Positions 10,332-21,210 of a stretch of 27,604 nt of DNA are shown piece by piece. Below the pieces are notes generated by a model. It made no database searches. It was not told the origin of the DNA and saw nothing but the letters and a program-made list of their open reading frames with translations. Made by a program: the position numbers and the translations under genes. This stretch comes from Beroe ovata (lineage: Eukaryota > Ctenophora > Nuda > Beroida > Beroidae), in NCBI GenBank assembly GCA_946803715.1, contig CAMPET010000205.1:101309-128912 (forward strand), given 5' to 3'. How positions within the stretch are numbered: the first letter of the stretch is position 1; each line of letters opens with the position of its first letter.

Positions 10332-12872
10332 CTGGGGAAATTTGGTCATTTGTATGCTGGACTCGCTAATATAGTGTATCTAACAAGCGATCATGTTTCC
10401 AATGATTCAATTTGGAATCAATCAACGAAACAACAGCTATAATAACCCGAGGTCTCATGGATCGAAAAATATTCAATACAGAGATCGCCAGCTACTCAAT
10501 TATACTGCATCAAAGGAGTGAAACTAGCTGAAAGTTTGGTTTTTGTTGTTTTAGGGAATATTACAAGACCGACTCTTTTTGGTAGTGGTACATTGGAATC
10601 AACAGGTATCGCAACAGGTATCGGTTTACAGCTATATAATTCATTGTAATAGGTTTATTGAATATTATTATGAAGGACCCCGGGTAATGACTTTACATTG
10701 TAGAACATAGGGAACAGGATTCAGAATGAGCTATTCCCTTCCTGCGAGTCTTGTCATACGTCTCCCGTGTTAGTGTGCCTTGTATTTTTACCCCACCATA
10801 TTCTTATCATCAAATAGCTTGTAGTCTTGTACTATCAGAGTAGCACACAGCATGTATAAATTATTTAATCCACCCTATTTCATCCTGTCTGTACAGTGTA
10901 CACTCTTGTGCCTGATTCCTGTTGAAATATTCATTCTTCCCATCGGCAGCAGTGATAATTGTCCATCTTTTGCGAGCCAGCTCTACTCGAAATTTAATTA
11001 AATTCGGGTTGAAAATATAGCGTTGTCAGTTTGAGTTGTTAGCGGGAATAGGCCTGATTATTTGCTTTTTCCATGATACTGATAGTGGAACTATATATAT
11101 ATGGGAGTTCTAAGCGATGGTCATACGGATTGAGGGTATGTGTTCTTTGTTTGCTCTTGCCTTACCTATTACAGTCTACCGAGTGAAAAGGCTCTTGATT
11201 ATAGCCATCGCATAAGACCCATCTGACCGGCATCGGTTACATATTGGGCGATAAATTCTACCAGTTCATGCTGGCTGATTCAATTTGAATATTCACAATT
11301 AGAGTCACAGTAAAGGAATATTCTCAGTGTCACGTATATAACTGTGGTCACAAAACCCTCCCATCCCCGGTCACGATCCAAACACAGCTGGGCTAAGAAA
11401 AGAGCACTGAGTTATACATAATGCATCTCTACAGTCTATATGTTACATGATTCCTCGTTGTACCTCTCATTCATAGGAGTTATGGGAGACACTTGGTACT
11501 GCAGTATACATGAGTGTTTTCTGTGTGTGTGNNNNNNNNNNNNNNNNNNTGTGTGTGTGCGTGCGTGTGTGTGTTTGTGTGTAGTGTCTACATATTGTAT
11601 AGCAGCTAGGTGGATAATAGTTCTTCTCTCAGCAGTGTTCATATAGTTGCAACATTGTTAGGTAAATGGTAACTTCCTTTGGTTGTAATCAACTCCTTCA
11701 GTACCTACCTGCATATTATATCACTCTCTCCCTCCTAAGTTCAGCGTGCCAAATTGCTTTACAAGACAACCTCATACGGTCGAATTTGAGTTTACTCACA
11801 TGTAAAAACTAAGGGATGTGTTCACTTTTCGGAATCTCCCTGGGACTTGGTCAAAGCTGTGAATTGAGTTACTCGTTTCATATCTTATCCTAATTCCTAT
11901 TATCAATTACCTAATTCTAACATTCTCCCACTCCCAAGGAACACAAATGTTATCCAGTCGTAGAGGCTGTTAACAAACTGTCACCATTGCTCCCGCACCG
12001 CCGATGATGACGGGCTCTCTGCTGACAACTGACTCCCGTGTCAGTATGCAGGTATCAGTAGGGGCGGACAGTGGAGACGAGGAGAAACATGAAAATGGAA
12101 CTCACACCTACAACAGAATGAGGTGATAGTATGACAATCATAATGTACAATGTATAATGTACAGTGTATTAAGTACAATGTGTCCTTGGTTCCCCCTTAG
12201 TCTCCATTAGAGACCTTGAAAAATAGAGAATAAAAGTGTAGGCATCATTGATAAGACTTTCCACTGATCCTAATTACTGATATCAGAAATAGGATGAGTT
12301 TTTTTGGTCGATTCCAACATAAAAGCCATTAATTCATGTAATTTTGGACGTTGAATCGATTCCTGATCGAATTTTAGCTCTCTATCGCTTCCGTAATGAG
12401 ATATCTGCCATCAGAATAAAGAAGGAAAACAAAACATTTGGATATCATGTGACTCACATTCAAGTGTATCAAACCAATGATGTATCACTCTACTGATATT
12501 TTATGACGAATAAATAATAGGTACACAGTACACACATCCAACAAACAGAAATTGATCATGTACCTACATTGTACCTTTGTAGGTTCTACTTATCCATCAT
12601 ATACCTACCTACACAATTATACAGGTAAACATCAGATAGACCATCAGCAGTAATATGTCAGAGGTTTACTATTGATCTTTAAAGAATCGTATATATGTTG
12701 TGAAATCACATAGTATAGAACTATCATTACTCCTTTACTAACTACTCTACTACACACTCACATAACATATTGCAGCGATGCTAAACATCTACCTATATAT
12801 ATAACCTCTGATCAAAACTCTTTATCATATACATACAAAGTATTTCTCTTTCTGTTCTCTTTCTTCAACATC
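10332..12872. other. Stretch without a firm gene; two weak exon candidates
   Basis: The missing 5' exons of the minus-strand gene (6546-10331) are expected here or further upstream. A minus-strand open frame at 11025-10861 (54 codons, contains RKRWTIITAADGKNEYFN) has protein-like composition but no good donor. On the plus strand 12004-12126 reads ATG to TGA for 40 aa with a polar acidic end (GADSGDEEKHENG). Neither is supported by a family match. The rest shows nothing I can assign. Confidence 0.45.
11522..11578. repeat. (GT)n microsatellite with 18-base gap
   Basis: GT repeats on both sides of an unresolved run of N at 11532-11549. The gap is probably a repeat-induced assembly gap, so its true length is unknown. 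Confidence 0.9.
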
Positions 12873-13690
12873 ATGTACTCCTCTCGTCGTAGCTTGTACG
12901 AGGCTCGATCAAGTCCTGCACACAAGGATGATCGGGTGGCAGTCAAGATTGTCGTGGGGTTTATCTTCGTTTTCCTTCCAGGTTTGTAACTGATCATTGT
13001 CATGCTGTGTACTGCAGAAATTGTGACAAGTTGTTTTCCTCCTGGAGCCATTCCAATTTTGAAAAGACCTTTTTCCGAGGGGCGTGTAGAATGTGCCCCA
13101 TTAACCCAGCTGATGATGGCAATTCCCTGTGCAGGGTTAGCGTGTGCTGGAGTTTGGGCAGCTTGTCTCATGTACTCTCCTGACAAGTGGTATGAGATAG
13201 AGTTGGAGAGTCCCCTGAAACTCCCCTTCTACACTTTCGGTGGAGCCTGGTGCGGTGAGTTTACATTCTTCCGACTCAGTCAAATCACAGGCCGGTGTGG
13301 TAGAGTTATATTCATATCATCTGACATGAACAATTTGACAAGCCATCACAATAACTTCCCTTAGGTGTAAGTGTTGCTACAGGGTTTTCCCTCTTCTGGA
13401 TTTGGTACGTGAAGGGATGCAAACGTTTCCTGCCCTACCTATCCCTTGGACTGGTGGTTTTCCTTCTCTCCTTCGGTTACCCTGCTCTTCTCATAGTGGG
13501 CCACTTTATCCTTTACTCCTTCATCATAATTTGTGTCCTCTGGCTGCTCCTACTGCTGTCAGTCGTGTTTTACTCCAACGTCAGCATTATTGCAGGCCTT
13601 AGCATACTGCCTATTATCATTTGGACTTCTTACACAGCCATCTTTACCTTTTTCCCATTCTATGACGCTTATGTAGACAGTGCAAGTTGA
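12873..13690 (+). CDS. Multipass membrane protein, unrecognised family, 3 exons
   Basis: Exons 12873-12981, 13018-13254 and 13365-13690 give 223 aa; both introns are phase 1. The start is the ATG after a pyrimidine-rich leader. A basic N-terminus (MYSSRRSLYEARSS) precedes hydrophobic segments at about residues 22-42, 66-89, 107-131, 138-160, 163-185 and 189-212. That suggests five or six membrane helices. The last part is very rich in Leu/Ile/Phe (for example FIIICVLWLLLLLSVVFY). Cysteines are frequent in the first half. I do not recognise the family, so function and membrane are unknown. Odd: intron 1 appears to be only 36 bp (12982-13017, GTTTGT to CTGCAG) and carries an in-frame TAA, so retention would truncate the protein to 38 aa. 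AATAAA candidates lie downstream at 13968 and 14122. Confidence 0.8.
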
Positions 13691-14179
13691 AAATGGTGAC
13701 TTCAGAGCTTTATTGTGATTGTCATTGAAAATGCAAGTCATAATTACAAAATCCAGCAACAATGTATCTGCAATGAACCGAATCATGGATGACTTACATG
13801 TATGACTTACTAGACAATTCTGTATTTTATCATTTTATCCTACTTTGATAGTGATTAAAATATCTCAGACCGGTATGTTTAATTTTGATACTGATTCCTG
13901 AATTTTACTTCGAATATACCACGAAAAGGTAGGTATAGATATCAATCGATTCCCAGAAATTAAGTCAATAAAATGGAGGAAAGTTGTTTTGTGTGTTCTG
14001 AACCAACCCTCAAGGTACCTAATGTGGTACAAGTATCTCCCTATTATGCTGTGTGTTATGTAGGGTGTAGTACCAGGGGCATCAGAGTTGAGTATAATTA
14101 TTGGCAGTTTATCAAATGAAGAATAAAACAAAACAAAAGGTTCTTTGAACTGAATTATTTTATTTTATTATAGACCAGT

Positions 14180-14240
14180 CACCACGCTCTACACAATATG
14201 ATACTAGGTCCCTCGGACTCTCGCCATAAGTTGTATCATA
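14180..14240. repeat. Dispersed repeat motif, copy 1
   Basis: Contains CACCACGCTCTAC (14180-14192), then CTCTCGCCATAA and an ATGATAC/GTATCAT inverted pair. A similar arrangement occurs at 26181-26224, with the 13-base block identical. It lies about 190 bp beyond the stop of the minus-strand GIY-YIG frame, so it may be the terminal part of that element. Confidence 0.45.
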
Positions 14241-14430
14241 AGCTAAATGATAAAAATGGTTAGGATCTCAGGAAGGCAGAGACCTTGAAAGGGGAGAATA
14301 TAGTAACTGTAAAGTAAGGCGATATTATGGACTCAAGCTAACAAAAAAGAAAAGGAGAGTGATACCGGCCAAAACATTAAACATTAAATTTGCAACAAAC
14401 AAAGTACCTCTTTAGTAGAGGAGAAATCAA

Positions 14431-14829
14431 TCATCTTGTAACCTTATATCTATTCAGTCCAACTAAATCGGCTTTGGTTGTGAATATGAAGCAATCTTCG
14501 ACTCTATCTAAATCTAATGGATTCACTGACTTAACGACTCCAAAGTCAAAGTTCAAGAGTTTATCCCCAAAGTTTTCTGGATGCTTATCCATAATATGCA
14601 TTGAGAGTGCCGATTGATCAAATTTCTGAACTTTAAATTTATCTCTATGACCATTACATCTACTCATAAGAGAGTTGAGAGTCTGACCTATATAAAAATT
14701 GTCCGAGTTCTGATTACCGTGGGTCCTGCAATGCCTACAAATTGCAACATANCTTAGATGATGTCCTACATTTAAATTTATATATTCGTGAAAACCTAGG
14801 CACTTTCCTAGGACATAAAAATACCAAAT
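14431..14829 (-). pseudogene. GIY-YIG endonuclease relic, Penelope-like element type
   Basis: The frame is open from an upstream TAG at 14832-14830 to the stop at 14433-14431. It contains the hallmark order of a GIY-YIG nuclease: YVAICRHC, then FYIGQT (about 14697-14680), then LxxxMSRCNGHR with the conserved Arg and His. After this come SALSMHIMDKHPENF and a C-terminal KADLVGLNRYK. In Penelope-like retroelements such a domain follows the reverse transcriptase, and a Cys pair precedes the YIG motif, as here. No reverse transcriptase frame is found upstream and there is no intact start, so this is a 5'-truncated copy. One unknown base at 14752 falls within it. Assignment to a mobile element is by family knowledge; a host GIY-YIG gene is less likely. 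Confidence 0.65.
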
Positions 14830-16538
14830 CTAGTCTGAATAGGTTTAAACTCTTACCTGACAAAATTCTCAGCATTGTACAGAGCTTGGTTCAATCCTTC
14901 TGTGATCCAATCCCCCACTTACCTGATTTATAATTGCGTTAAATTACAATGGCAAGCTCAAATCATATTTCCATCTCAATCTGAATAACATGATGAATCA
15001 TGCACTAAAACTGTTTCACTATTTGACCTGTGAATATTCTGCTTGCTGTGTGCGTGTGTCTTAATACTCTATTAGACAATAGACATCATTCAGCTGGAGT
15101 TGAGCAGTTTTTTTCATTTCTGTTCAGCATTGTCTTCATGATATTATGTAGGTCGCTTTTTATATCATTGTTTTTATCCTGTCATCACTCCAAGTTTAGC
15201 TGATTAACATTTTTCCTGTATTTCTTGTTTATTCCCTTGTGTTCATGATAAAAGACAAACGCATAACACAGCATAGTCATGTCTCCATGATAACTCCTGT
15301 TTTCATGTCAGTGAACACAGGAGAGAAGTATGTCAGACTCTGTGTGTGGAAGAGAAGTTTTGGACCTCATTCATAGGAAGAACCTATAACGTTTTGAAAT
15401 TTAGTAGGCATGTCAATAATAGATCCAAGAGTTGAATCAATCTACCCAATAATTATTTATGAAACTTTAATTCTTTTCTGATAAATCACTGAGAGTATAT
15501 TGAATGAGTCTAATGAAAGCATGCTGGATAATTAAAGGCACTCAAATCAAATTATAAATTTATTAATAGGTTCGACTGAGCCATCACATGCTCTGTGTAA
15601 TAAGATAAGGTACATTTGAAGCATGTATTCTAACTGTCCTGAGAAACCTAACCGAGTCTTTCTTGCATCTTTAACAATTCCATCAATCCTTACTATAACT
15701 TCGAAACATATATTGCCAAGAATTTCGTCCTTATCAACACATATCCAGGCACATCGCTGAATATATTGATACATTCATAATCTGAGTGTTCTGCGGGCAA
15801 TATGAGTACAGAGTTTGGAAAATTGGACTTTGTTTTGCGCTTTATACCTATGCACACCCCGGAGAAGTCATTTTTCTTGATAATCGTTCAGGTTATCTTT
15901 AGAGGGAGCCGTAATTACTGTCATAATTGTGAGGCGAGGAAAAACTGTCTCATTACATCACATTCTTCATGATAACATACTCTTCGAACATCGCTCTAAT
16001 TGCTTACATGGTCTGAATAGAGCTCCGTACCTCAAAGTCTATTCTATGACCTACAAATTGCCTGATAACAGTTTTTTCAATATTTGGTTCGAGTTTTTAG
16101 TTCTGTTGACTTTTCACTGTTGACTTTTTGTTATTTCATGGCAATTCGGTATTCATTACAATTGGAAATGAGCCGAGTGATGTGCAAGCTGTTAAGGTAT
16201 TTGGGGATGAATTTTCATTTCCCATGCTTTATAGTCCACTGATGAGGAGAATCGAACAATCCCCTTTTCGGAGAAATCAAAACAATAGATTATCCACTCC
16301 GCAAATGACTTGTTAATGGGAGAGATTATAGATGATCAACACGAGAAATCTATAATAATGCACAATTTCATTATTCTATAAATACCTACTCTTCGTCTCA
16401 GGAACAAGACATTATTAAAGGGGTATCTTTTGAATATAATCCAACTATAATTGTGCTTTATTTCAAGAGATCCGAACAGTTTTTCCATAGCATGAAAGTA
16501 GTGTGTAAACACTTGATGATTATTGCTTTATTGAAGTA

Positions 16539-16619
16539 GTTATCGCAAGTATAGTGTTGCAGTACATAACACCAGGCTACTGTAGTCTGGTGTTACTGCA
16601 GCACTCTACTTACGATAAC
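16539..16619. repeat. Foldback hairpin, about 81 bp
   Basis: The left arm, starting GTTATCGCAAGTATAGTG, pairs with the right arm ending CACTCTACTTACGATAAC across nearly its whole length around a very short loop near CTACTGTAG. There are a few mismatches and a four-base bulge (CATA) on the left arm. The end lies 54 bp before the ATG of the actin-related gene. It could be a miniature foldback element, a small-RNA precursor or a 5' UTR structure. Confidence 0.75.
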
Positions 16620-16620
16620 A

Positions 16621-16668
16621 ACCGCTGACATGATAAGCCGCTGTAACAGCCGCTGACATGATGATAAG
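16621..16668. repeat. Short direct repeats before the actin-related gene
   Basis: CCGCTGACATGATAAG and CCGCTGACATGATGATAAG flank a related CCGCTGTAACA. They abut the foldback and the ATG at 16674. Confidence 0.6.
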
Positions 16669-16673
16669 AAATA

Positions 16674-18275
16674 ATGGGTGAAGTTGTTGTCTTAGACTGT
16701 GGAACCCGTTCAACAAAAGCTGGATTCAGTGGGGAGTGTTTGCCAAGGCTTGTCCTCCCCACAGTAGTGGGTAATCGAACAGCTGGTAGAATTAGAAGCC
16801 AGGTACTATTATATTCGATCTTACTTTTGTATTCTGGGTAGACTTGGGTATCATACCCAGGCCTGTCCCCTCTAAAACCACAAAGCAATAGTTTTTGGAT
16901 CCTTATACCGTAAATGATCAGACTTTCCCCAGGGCCCAGCAGTATCAGATGATGATGGGAACCACATAGGATGCGAAGCACTGATCAGGAGAAGCAGTAC
17001 TCCCTTACTGCACCCTGTTCGGAGAGGTAGAATCACAGACTGGGAGGCAATGCACAAGGTTATTATACTACAAGATGTGCTCTGCTCAATAATCAGCTTC
17101 CAAATGCAATGCAACTTTTGTAAATGTTATGCAACTTTTGCAAATCATCCATCTAATACAAAAATGGGCTTCCTCCACAGATTTGGGGAGGAGTGCTGAG
17201 GGATTACCTCAACATAGACCCATCAAACCACTCCATCCTATTGACAGAATCCACAGCAGAGCCACCACGAACTCGAGAAATGAAGACGGAGATTTTCTTT
17301 GAGGAGTTTGGTGCTCCTCGCTTCTCGCTCGTCACTCAGAGTGTACTTTCCCTCTATGCGAGCGGCAGGACATCAGGCATTGTGGTTGACATTGGAGCTG
17401 GACAGAGCTCCGTGCAACCATTCATCCAGGGTTGGTGTGACGATAAATTGCTCGTGTTGGCAATTTCATATCCTTTCCTTCGAATAACCTTCAAGAGAAG
17501 GAGTAGTTGCCAAAGTTCTCATCCAGATTGATAGATCTTATTCATTGTTCCGAGAAAGTCACTAATCTCCAGGAAAGTCACTACCTCATGGAATGGTTGG
17601 TTTGGACTACAGTGGAAACGACATAACTGATCGTCTGCTGATGTCGCTCAGCTCCTACGGGTTCCGACCAAGTTCAGCAATCCATAGGGATCTCGCAAAT
17701 GACATCAAGGTCTGATAATTATCTCATTGTCCAACTTTTGCATACTGATTTCCTGACATGAGCTCAGTAAATTATGTCAAGAATTTCAGGAGACAGTTTG
17801 CAGCGTTTCTCTTAGAAAAACAGATCCAGCTAAACAGTCTCCAGCTTCCTACACACTTCCAGATAGCACTACGATCACCCTCACGCCTACACAGCTCACA
17901 GAACCCTATGACAAGTTATTCACTGGAACAAACTCTCTTCAAGCCTCAATAACAAAAGCTATTTCCTTCCTGGAAGGGACTTCCACAGACATTGTCCTCT
18001 CAGGGGGAACAACAGATACCACGGGGTTCAGGGATACTCTGGAGAGTTTATTACATGAAACACCGGCAAGTATAGTGAAGTCAGGCATCACTCCAGAGGC
18101 TCGTTTCATGCCGTGGGTGGGTGGCTCGGTCCTGGGAACTCTTGGGACATTTAACAGGGTTAGTCTGAGTAGGGCTGAGTATGAGGAGTATGGTTCTGGT
18201 CTGATCAATCAGAGATGTTACCTTGAACACTTTGTGGATAATTCTCATGTTTTGTACGAGTTTAGTGGGGCATGA
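16674..18275 (+). CDS. Divergent actin-related protein (375 aa, 5 exons)
   Basis: Exons 16674-16802, 16933-17058, 17181-17430, 17573-17709 and 17790-18275; intron phases 0, 0, 1, 0; the product is 375 aa, the same length as conventional actin. Actin-fold landmarks appear in order: phosphate loop 1 (VVLDCGTRSTKAGFSGE, residues 6-22), ITDWEAMHKIW, LLTESTAEPP, QSVLSLYASGRTSGIVVDIG (138-157), SLPHGMVGLDYSGNDITDRL, NDIK, the adenine/phosphate segment DIVLSGGTTD, and WVGGSVLGTLGTF near the C-terminus. Divergence from actin is strong. At phosphate loop 2, DIGAGQSS replaces actin's DSGDGVTH, so the Asp-157 and His-161 equivalents are Ala and Ser, while Gln-137 and Asp-154 equivalents are kept. The C-terminus lacks actin's KCF end. 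I read it as an orphan Arp, not conventional actin and not clearly Arp1-3 or Arp10. It probably binds nucleotide poorly or hydrolyses it slowly, if at all. Cellular role unknown. Confidence 0.9.
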
Positions 18276-18950
18276 CGGAACTCCAGGGGTATATACTATG
18301 TACTGTGTGTGATCGATATCTTAACAGATGCAATAGGTAGCATGAATATGATTAATTTATTTGTAAATACTGAGTAATTCTATGTGATAAACTTGAAATT
18401 TAAGGAATATTATCAGTGGTTATTTATGAAGTGGTAAACATTTATGTGGGAAGGTTTTTGAGTTTTACTTCTGCTAACAATATTGTTAAGACAGTTTAAA
18501 CTTTCGCGAAACTTGCCGGATTTATCGGCTGCTCCTCTATAAAATAATACTCATGAAGAATGCATTCTATCAAACAATGGCCATTGAACTCGCAATCCAG
18601 TATAACTTGTGTTTCACAATGTACGAAAGATAAAACTTTTTGAGAAAACGGCAAATAGATGGCGGCAAAAATGACTGCAGCATGAAAATCACAGTAATAG
18701 TAGCAGGATTTGTACGCTGGACTTGATCTCTATGAGTTGATAATTGGTGATCTTGTAGTCGAGTAACGTCCAACAAGCCCAACGTCCAACAAGTTGTCCA
18801 TAACGTCCATGTCCTCTATACCCGGCAAACGGTGTCATTTCAAAATAGTACCAAGAAATCTTCAGATAAGATCCTTTAGCAGCATCATGATCATTTGTAC
18901 ACTTTTTTTGTCGTATGCATCACCAGTTGAAGCTATATCTGACTAACAAT
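18276..18950. other. Spacer between convergent actin-related and PLAC8 genes
   Basis: Holds the two 3' UTRs. A direct repeat AACGTCCAACAAG occurs twice around 18766-18792. Nothing else assignable. Confidence 0.6.
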
Positions 18951-19932
18951 CTATTGACTCCTATTCATAGCTTCCCCTCCTGGCTTCATACCAGCTGATT
19001 TCAGCTGCTGGGTCTCTTGTATGATGGAGAGACAAGGGCAGAACAGATATGATAAGACATCGTCTTGGTCCGTCCCCTGTGATGAAATATCAGGTCAGAA
19101 TTACTGAGAGAAAAGATGCCATAGTGCTAGTGAGAATTAATACGTCAGTCATGGTCAATCTGACATCATATCTGACATCATATGGTCAATCTGACATCAT
19201 ATCATCATTGACATATTACGATCGACCACGTGTTTTACCTCAATTTCGAAAGTTCTTCGTATTTTTTGTCTGATGTATGGTCCAAAGTAGCAGGTGGCCC
19301 CCGGCAGGATACAGAATAAACAGTACAGCATCCAGTCCTCTCCAAGTAGTTCAGCATTGGCTCCGAATGTGATACATGGACAGCAGAGAGAAAGACCAAC
19401 TAAGAAGGAAAGAGTATTTGAGTTTAAGAGCTCCTCACTTGCTCTAAGGATCAAAAATGTATAAACTTCAATGATATATCCAGGGCTACACTCAGGTTTA
19501 CACTCAGGGATGTATCCTAGGACCTAGAGAATAACTCACGTAGTTTCACGTCCATGTCGAAGCAGCCAAAGAGTCCATGAGCCCATGTTGGTTTTGGCGG
19601 TTCTTCCTCTGCTGGCTTTGTTAGAACTGGGTCTTCAGTTGGAAGGGGTGTTGACGCTGGTATCGTTGTGAACTCTGTTCAGTGAACGGGGTTGTAACTA
19701 CACAGCTGTAACATTAATCATCATGACAACGATTACCATGGCAACGCCAGTTGGACTTCCTACCTGGTCCACCGTCTGAATATCCATTGAGAGGCTGCAC
19801 CGTGACAGGCTCCGTCTGATCAACACAGTTCTCCTGTGGTACCGCAGCATCTGGTGCTTCTACTGTTTCCACAGCAGGGACTGGAGTTGCTGGGGAGGTG
19901 GGTGGAGCAGGGGTTCCCGGCACAGACGACAT
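18951..19932 (-). CDS. PLAC8 family cysteine-rich protein (196 aa, 4 exons)
   Basis: Exons 19932-19764, 19674-19540, 19399-19239 and 19076-18951 (stop TAG); phases 1, 1, 0. The first about 85 residues are Pro/Thr/Glu-rich (MSSVPGTPAPPTSP...) and probably disordered. The PLAC8 domain begins at W87 with WAHGLFGCFDMD, followed by LSLCCPCITFGANAELLG (CCPC at 107-110), a hydrophobic segment LYCLFCILPGATCYF, PYIRQKIRRTF, and a second cysteine motif LFCPCLSIIQETQQLK near the C-terminus. This order matches the family (PLAC8, cornifelin and related proteins), whose members are membrane-associated and variously linked to growth control, ion traffic and stress; the exact role cannot be read from sequence. 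It is transcribed towards the actin-related gene. A short duplicated segment lies in intron 3. Confidence 0.9.
19153..19205. repeat. Duplicated CTGACATCATAT units in PLAC8 intron 3
   Basis: CTGACATCATAT occurs three times, and the GGTCAAT that precedes it twice, in a partly tandem arrangement inside the intron. Confidence 0.7.
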
Positions 19933-21210
19933 CTTCTTACCGGATCAGTCTGATCACATCTGACACAGCTTACTGCTCTACAATTGTCGGTCTATCAGAG
20001 CGAGAGATGCAAATCTCGATTAAAATTAATTTCAAATATTCGAAATTTGTGCTCAGACAGAACCTATATATTACTCAAAGTTAAAACTACCATGAAAAGT
20101 ATTCGTACAAAGAATGACTGAAAACTCAGAGAGAAAGAGGAGAATGAGGAAGGAGCATGTTACAATCGCATGATAAGTGCAATGCTGCTGCATCTGTAGT
20201 GTACAGCATGTTGAATCGGCAAGCAGGGAGCGATCACAGCTCAAACAACTTTTCTCGGAGTTATCATATAGGACAGTGCGTTACATATTGACGAGTTTAA
20301 CTCATAATCCGATTAATATATACATTGTACAATTTACAATTAGGTGTGAGGTCGACAAGGTTTTCAATGGTGATCGGTGAGTTCCCTAATCGGTGAGTTC
20401 CCTAATATAAAGTAATATCTGGCTTGAATTCATACTTGAGGCTAGTTTCAGCAAAGTAAAATAGAGGCTTGCACAGTCATTTGCATATCAATTAACATAA
20501 TATTGAACCTATCATAACAAAACGTAATTAAAATCAAAAATCAATTTAATATCTCACGTCACTCCAAACTACACTAACTACACTAACACTTCTCAAAACA
20601 ACAATCACGATCAAACCACTGGTCGAAACTGCCAGCTACAACAGAATCGCACATGATACTCGGACGCGAAGTTCTTGATTCCTCTCAAATCTGAGTGGAA
20701 ACTCACATCCATAAAACACAACCCCATTCTAAACCCGTTGCAAACTCAATCAGCCGATCCTCGGTGTCTTGCTCTGTTTGTGAACCTCTTTCACGAAATA
20801 TATTCCATCACATACATGTCATCATGTTTTCTCAGCGCTGCTGATAGTAAAAGAGAACCAATCACAATACCGTATAATGAACCAAACTATCTTCAGTTCA
20901 ACTCCAAACTTCCAAGGAGACGTCATAGTGAAGAACATTCATGGACACTGATAACACCGCGCTATTCCTTCGAGACCCCTGAGAAACCTGAACTCTTAAT
21001 TCCTCCTGCATCCTATAATTGCTCCTTGACACATTTTCATTCATCCAAACTTAGGCCCCAAAATATAAGTGCTCGTTATTCTTTTTGTCTCTTAAGATTT
21101 CCTTGACCAGCAAGCTAATATCTTAATATCCGGTACTGCACTGTACACCGACTCGATGCGAAACATAACACAAACAGAACACATTCCCGATGTTGAAAGA
21201 TGGCGTCTCG
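19933..21210. other. Spacer between DENND1-like 3' end and PLAC8 5' end
   Basis: Both flanking genes run on the minus strand, so the PLAC8 promoter should be near 19933-20200; no clear TATA was seen. A plus-strand frame at 20675-21106 is open for 143 codons, but it begins at TTG and has no family resemblance. I treat it as unsupported. A 16-bp tandem duplication lies at 20375-20406. Confidence 0.5.
20375..20406. repeat. 16-bp tandem duplication
   Basis: CGGTGAGTTCCCTAAT occurs twice without a gap. Confidence 0.9.

Larger units (their letters stand above)
13691..16538. other. Repeat-relic region without a supportable host gene
   Basis: Contains the 3' UTR of the membrane-protein gene, a repeat motif at 14180-14240 and the GIY-YIG relic (both listed separately). 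Other open frames (14131-13865 minus, 15774-15547 minus, 15929-16123 and 16128-16316 plus, 60-90 codons each) show no motif or splice pattern I can defend. They may be decayed transposon pieces. Confidence 0.5.

Noticed and set aside
14160-14260. Possible hammerhead ribozyme next to the Penelope-type relic
   Set aside because: Such elements can carry one, but I do not find the CTGATGA and GAAA core on either strand here.
14742-14933. Plus-strand frame over the GIY-YIG relic
   Set aside because: The recognisable nuclease motifs are on the opposite strand.
16081-16100. GGTTCGA box-B-like sequence, also seen near 15570
   Set aside because: No matching box A or cloverleaf around either, so no tRNA call.
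20675-21106. 143-codon plus-strand frame, among the longest in the window
   Set aside because: It starts at TTG, has no motif or splice context and lies just past the 3' end of the DENND1-like gene. Length alone is not enough in this sequence.
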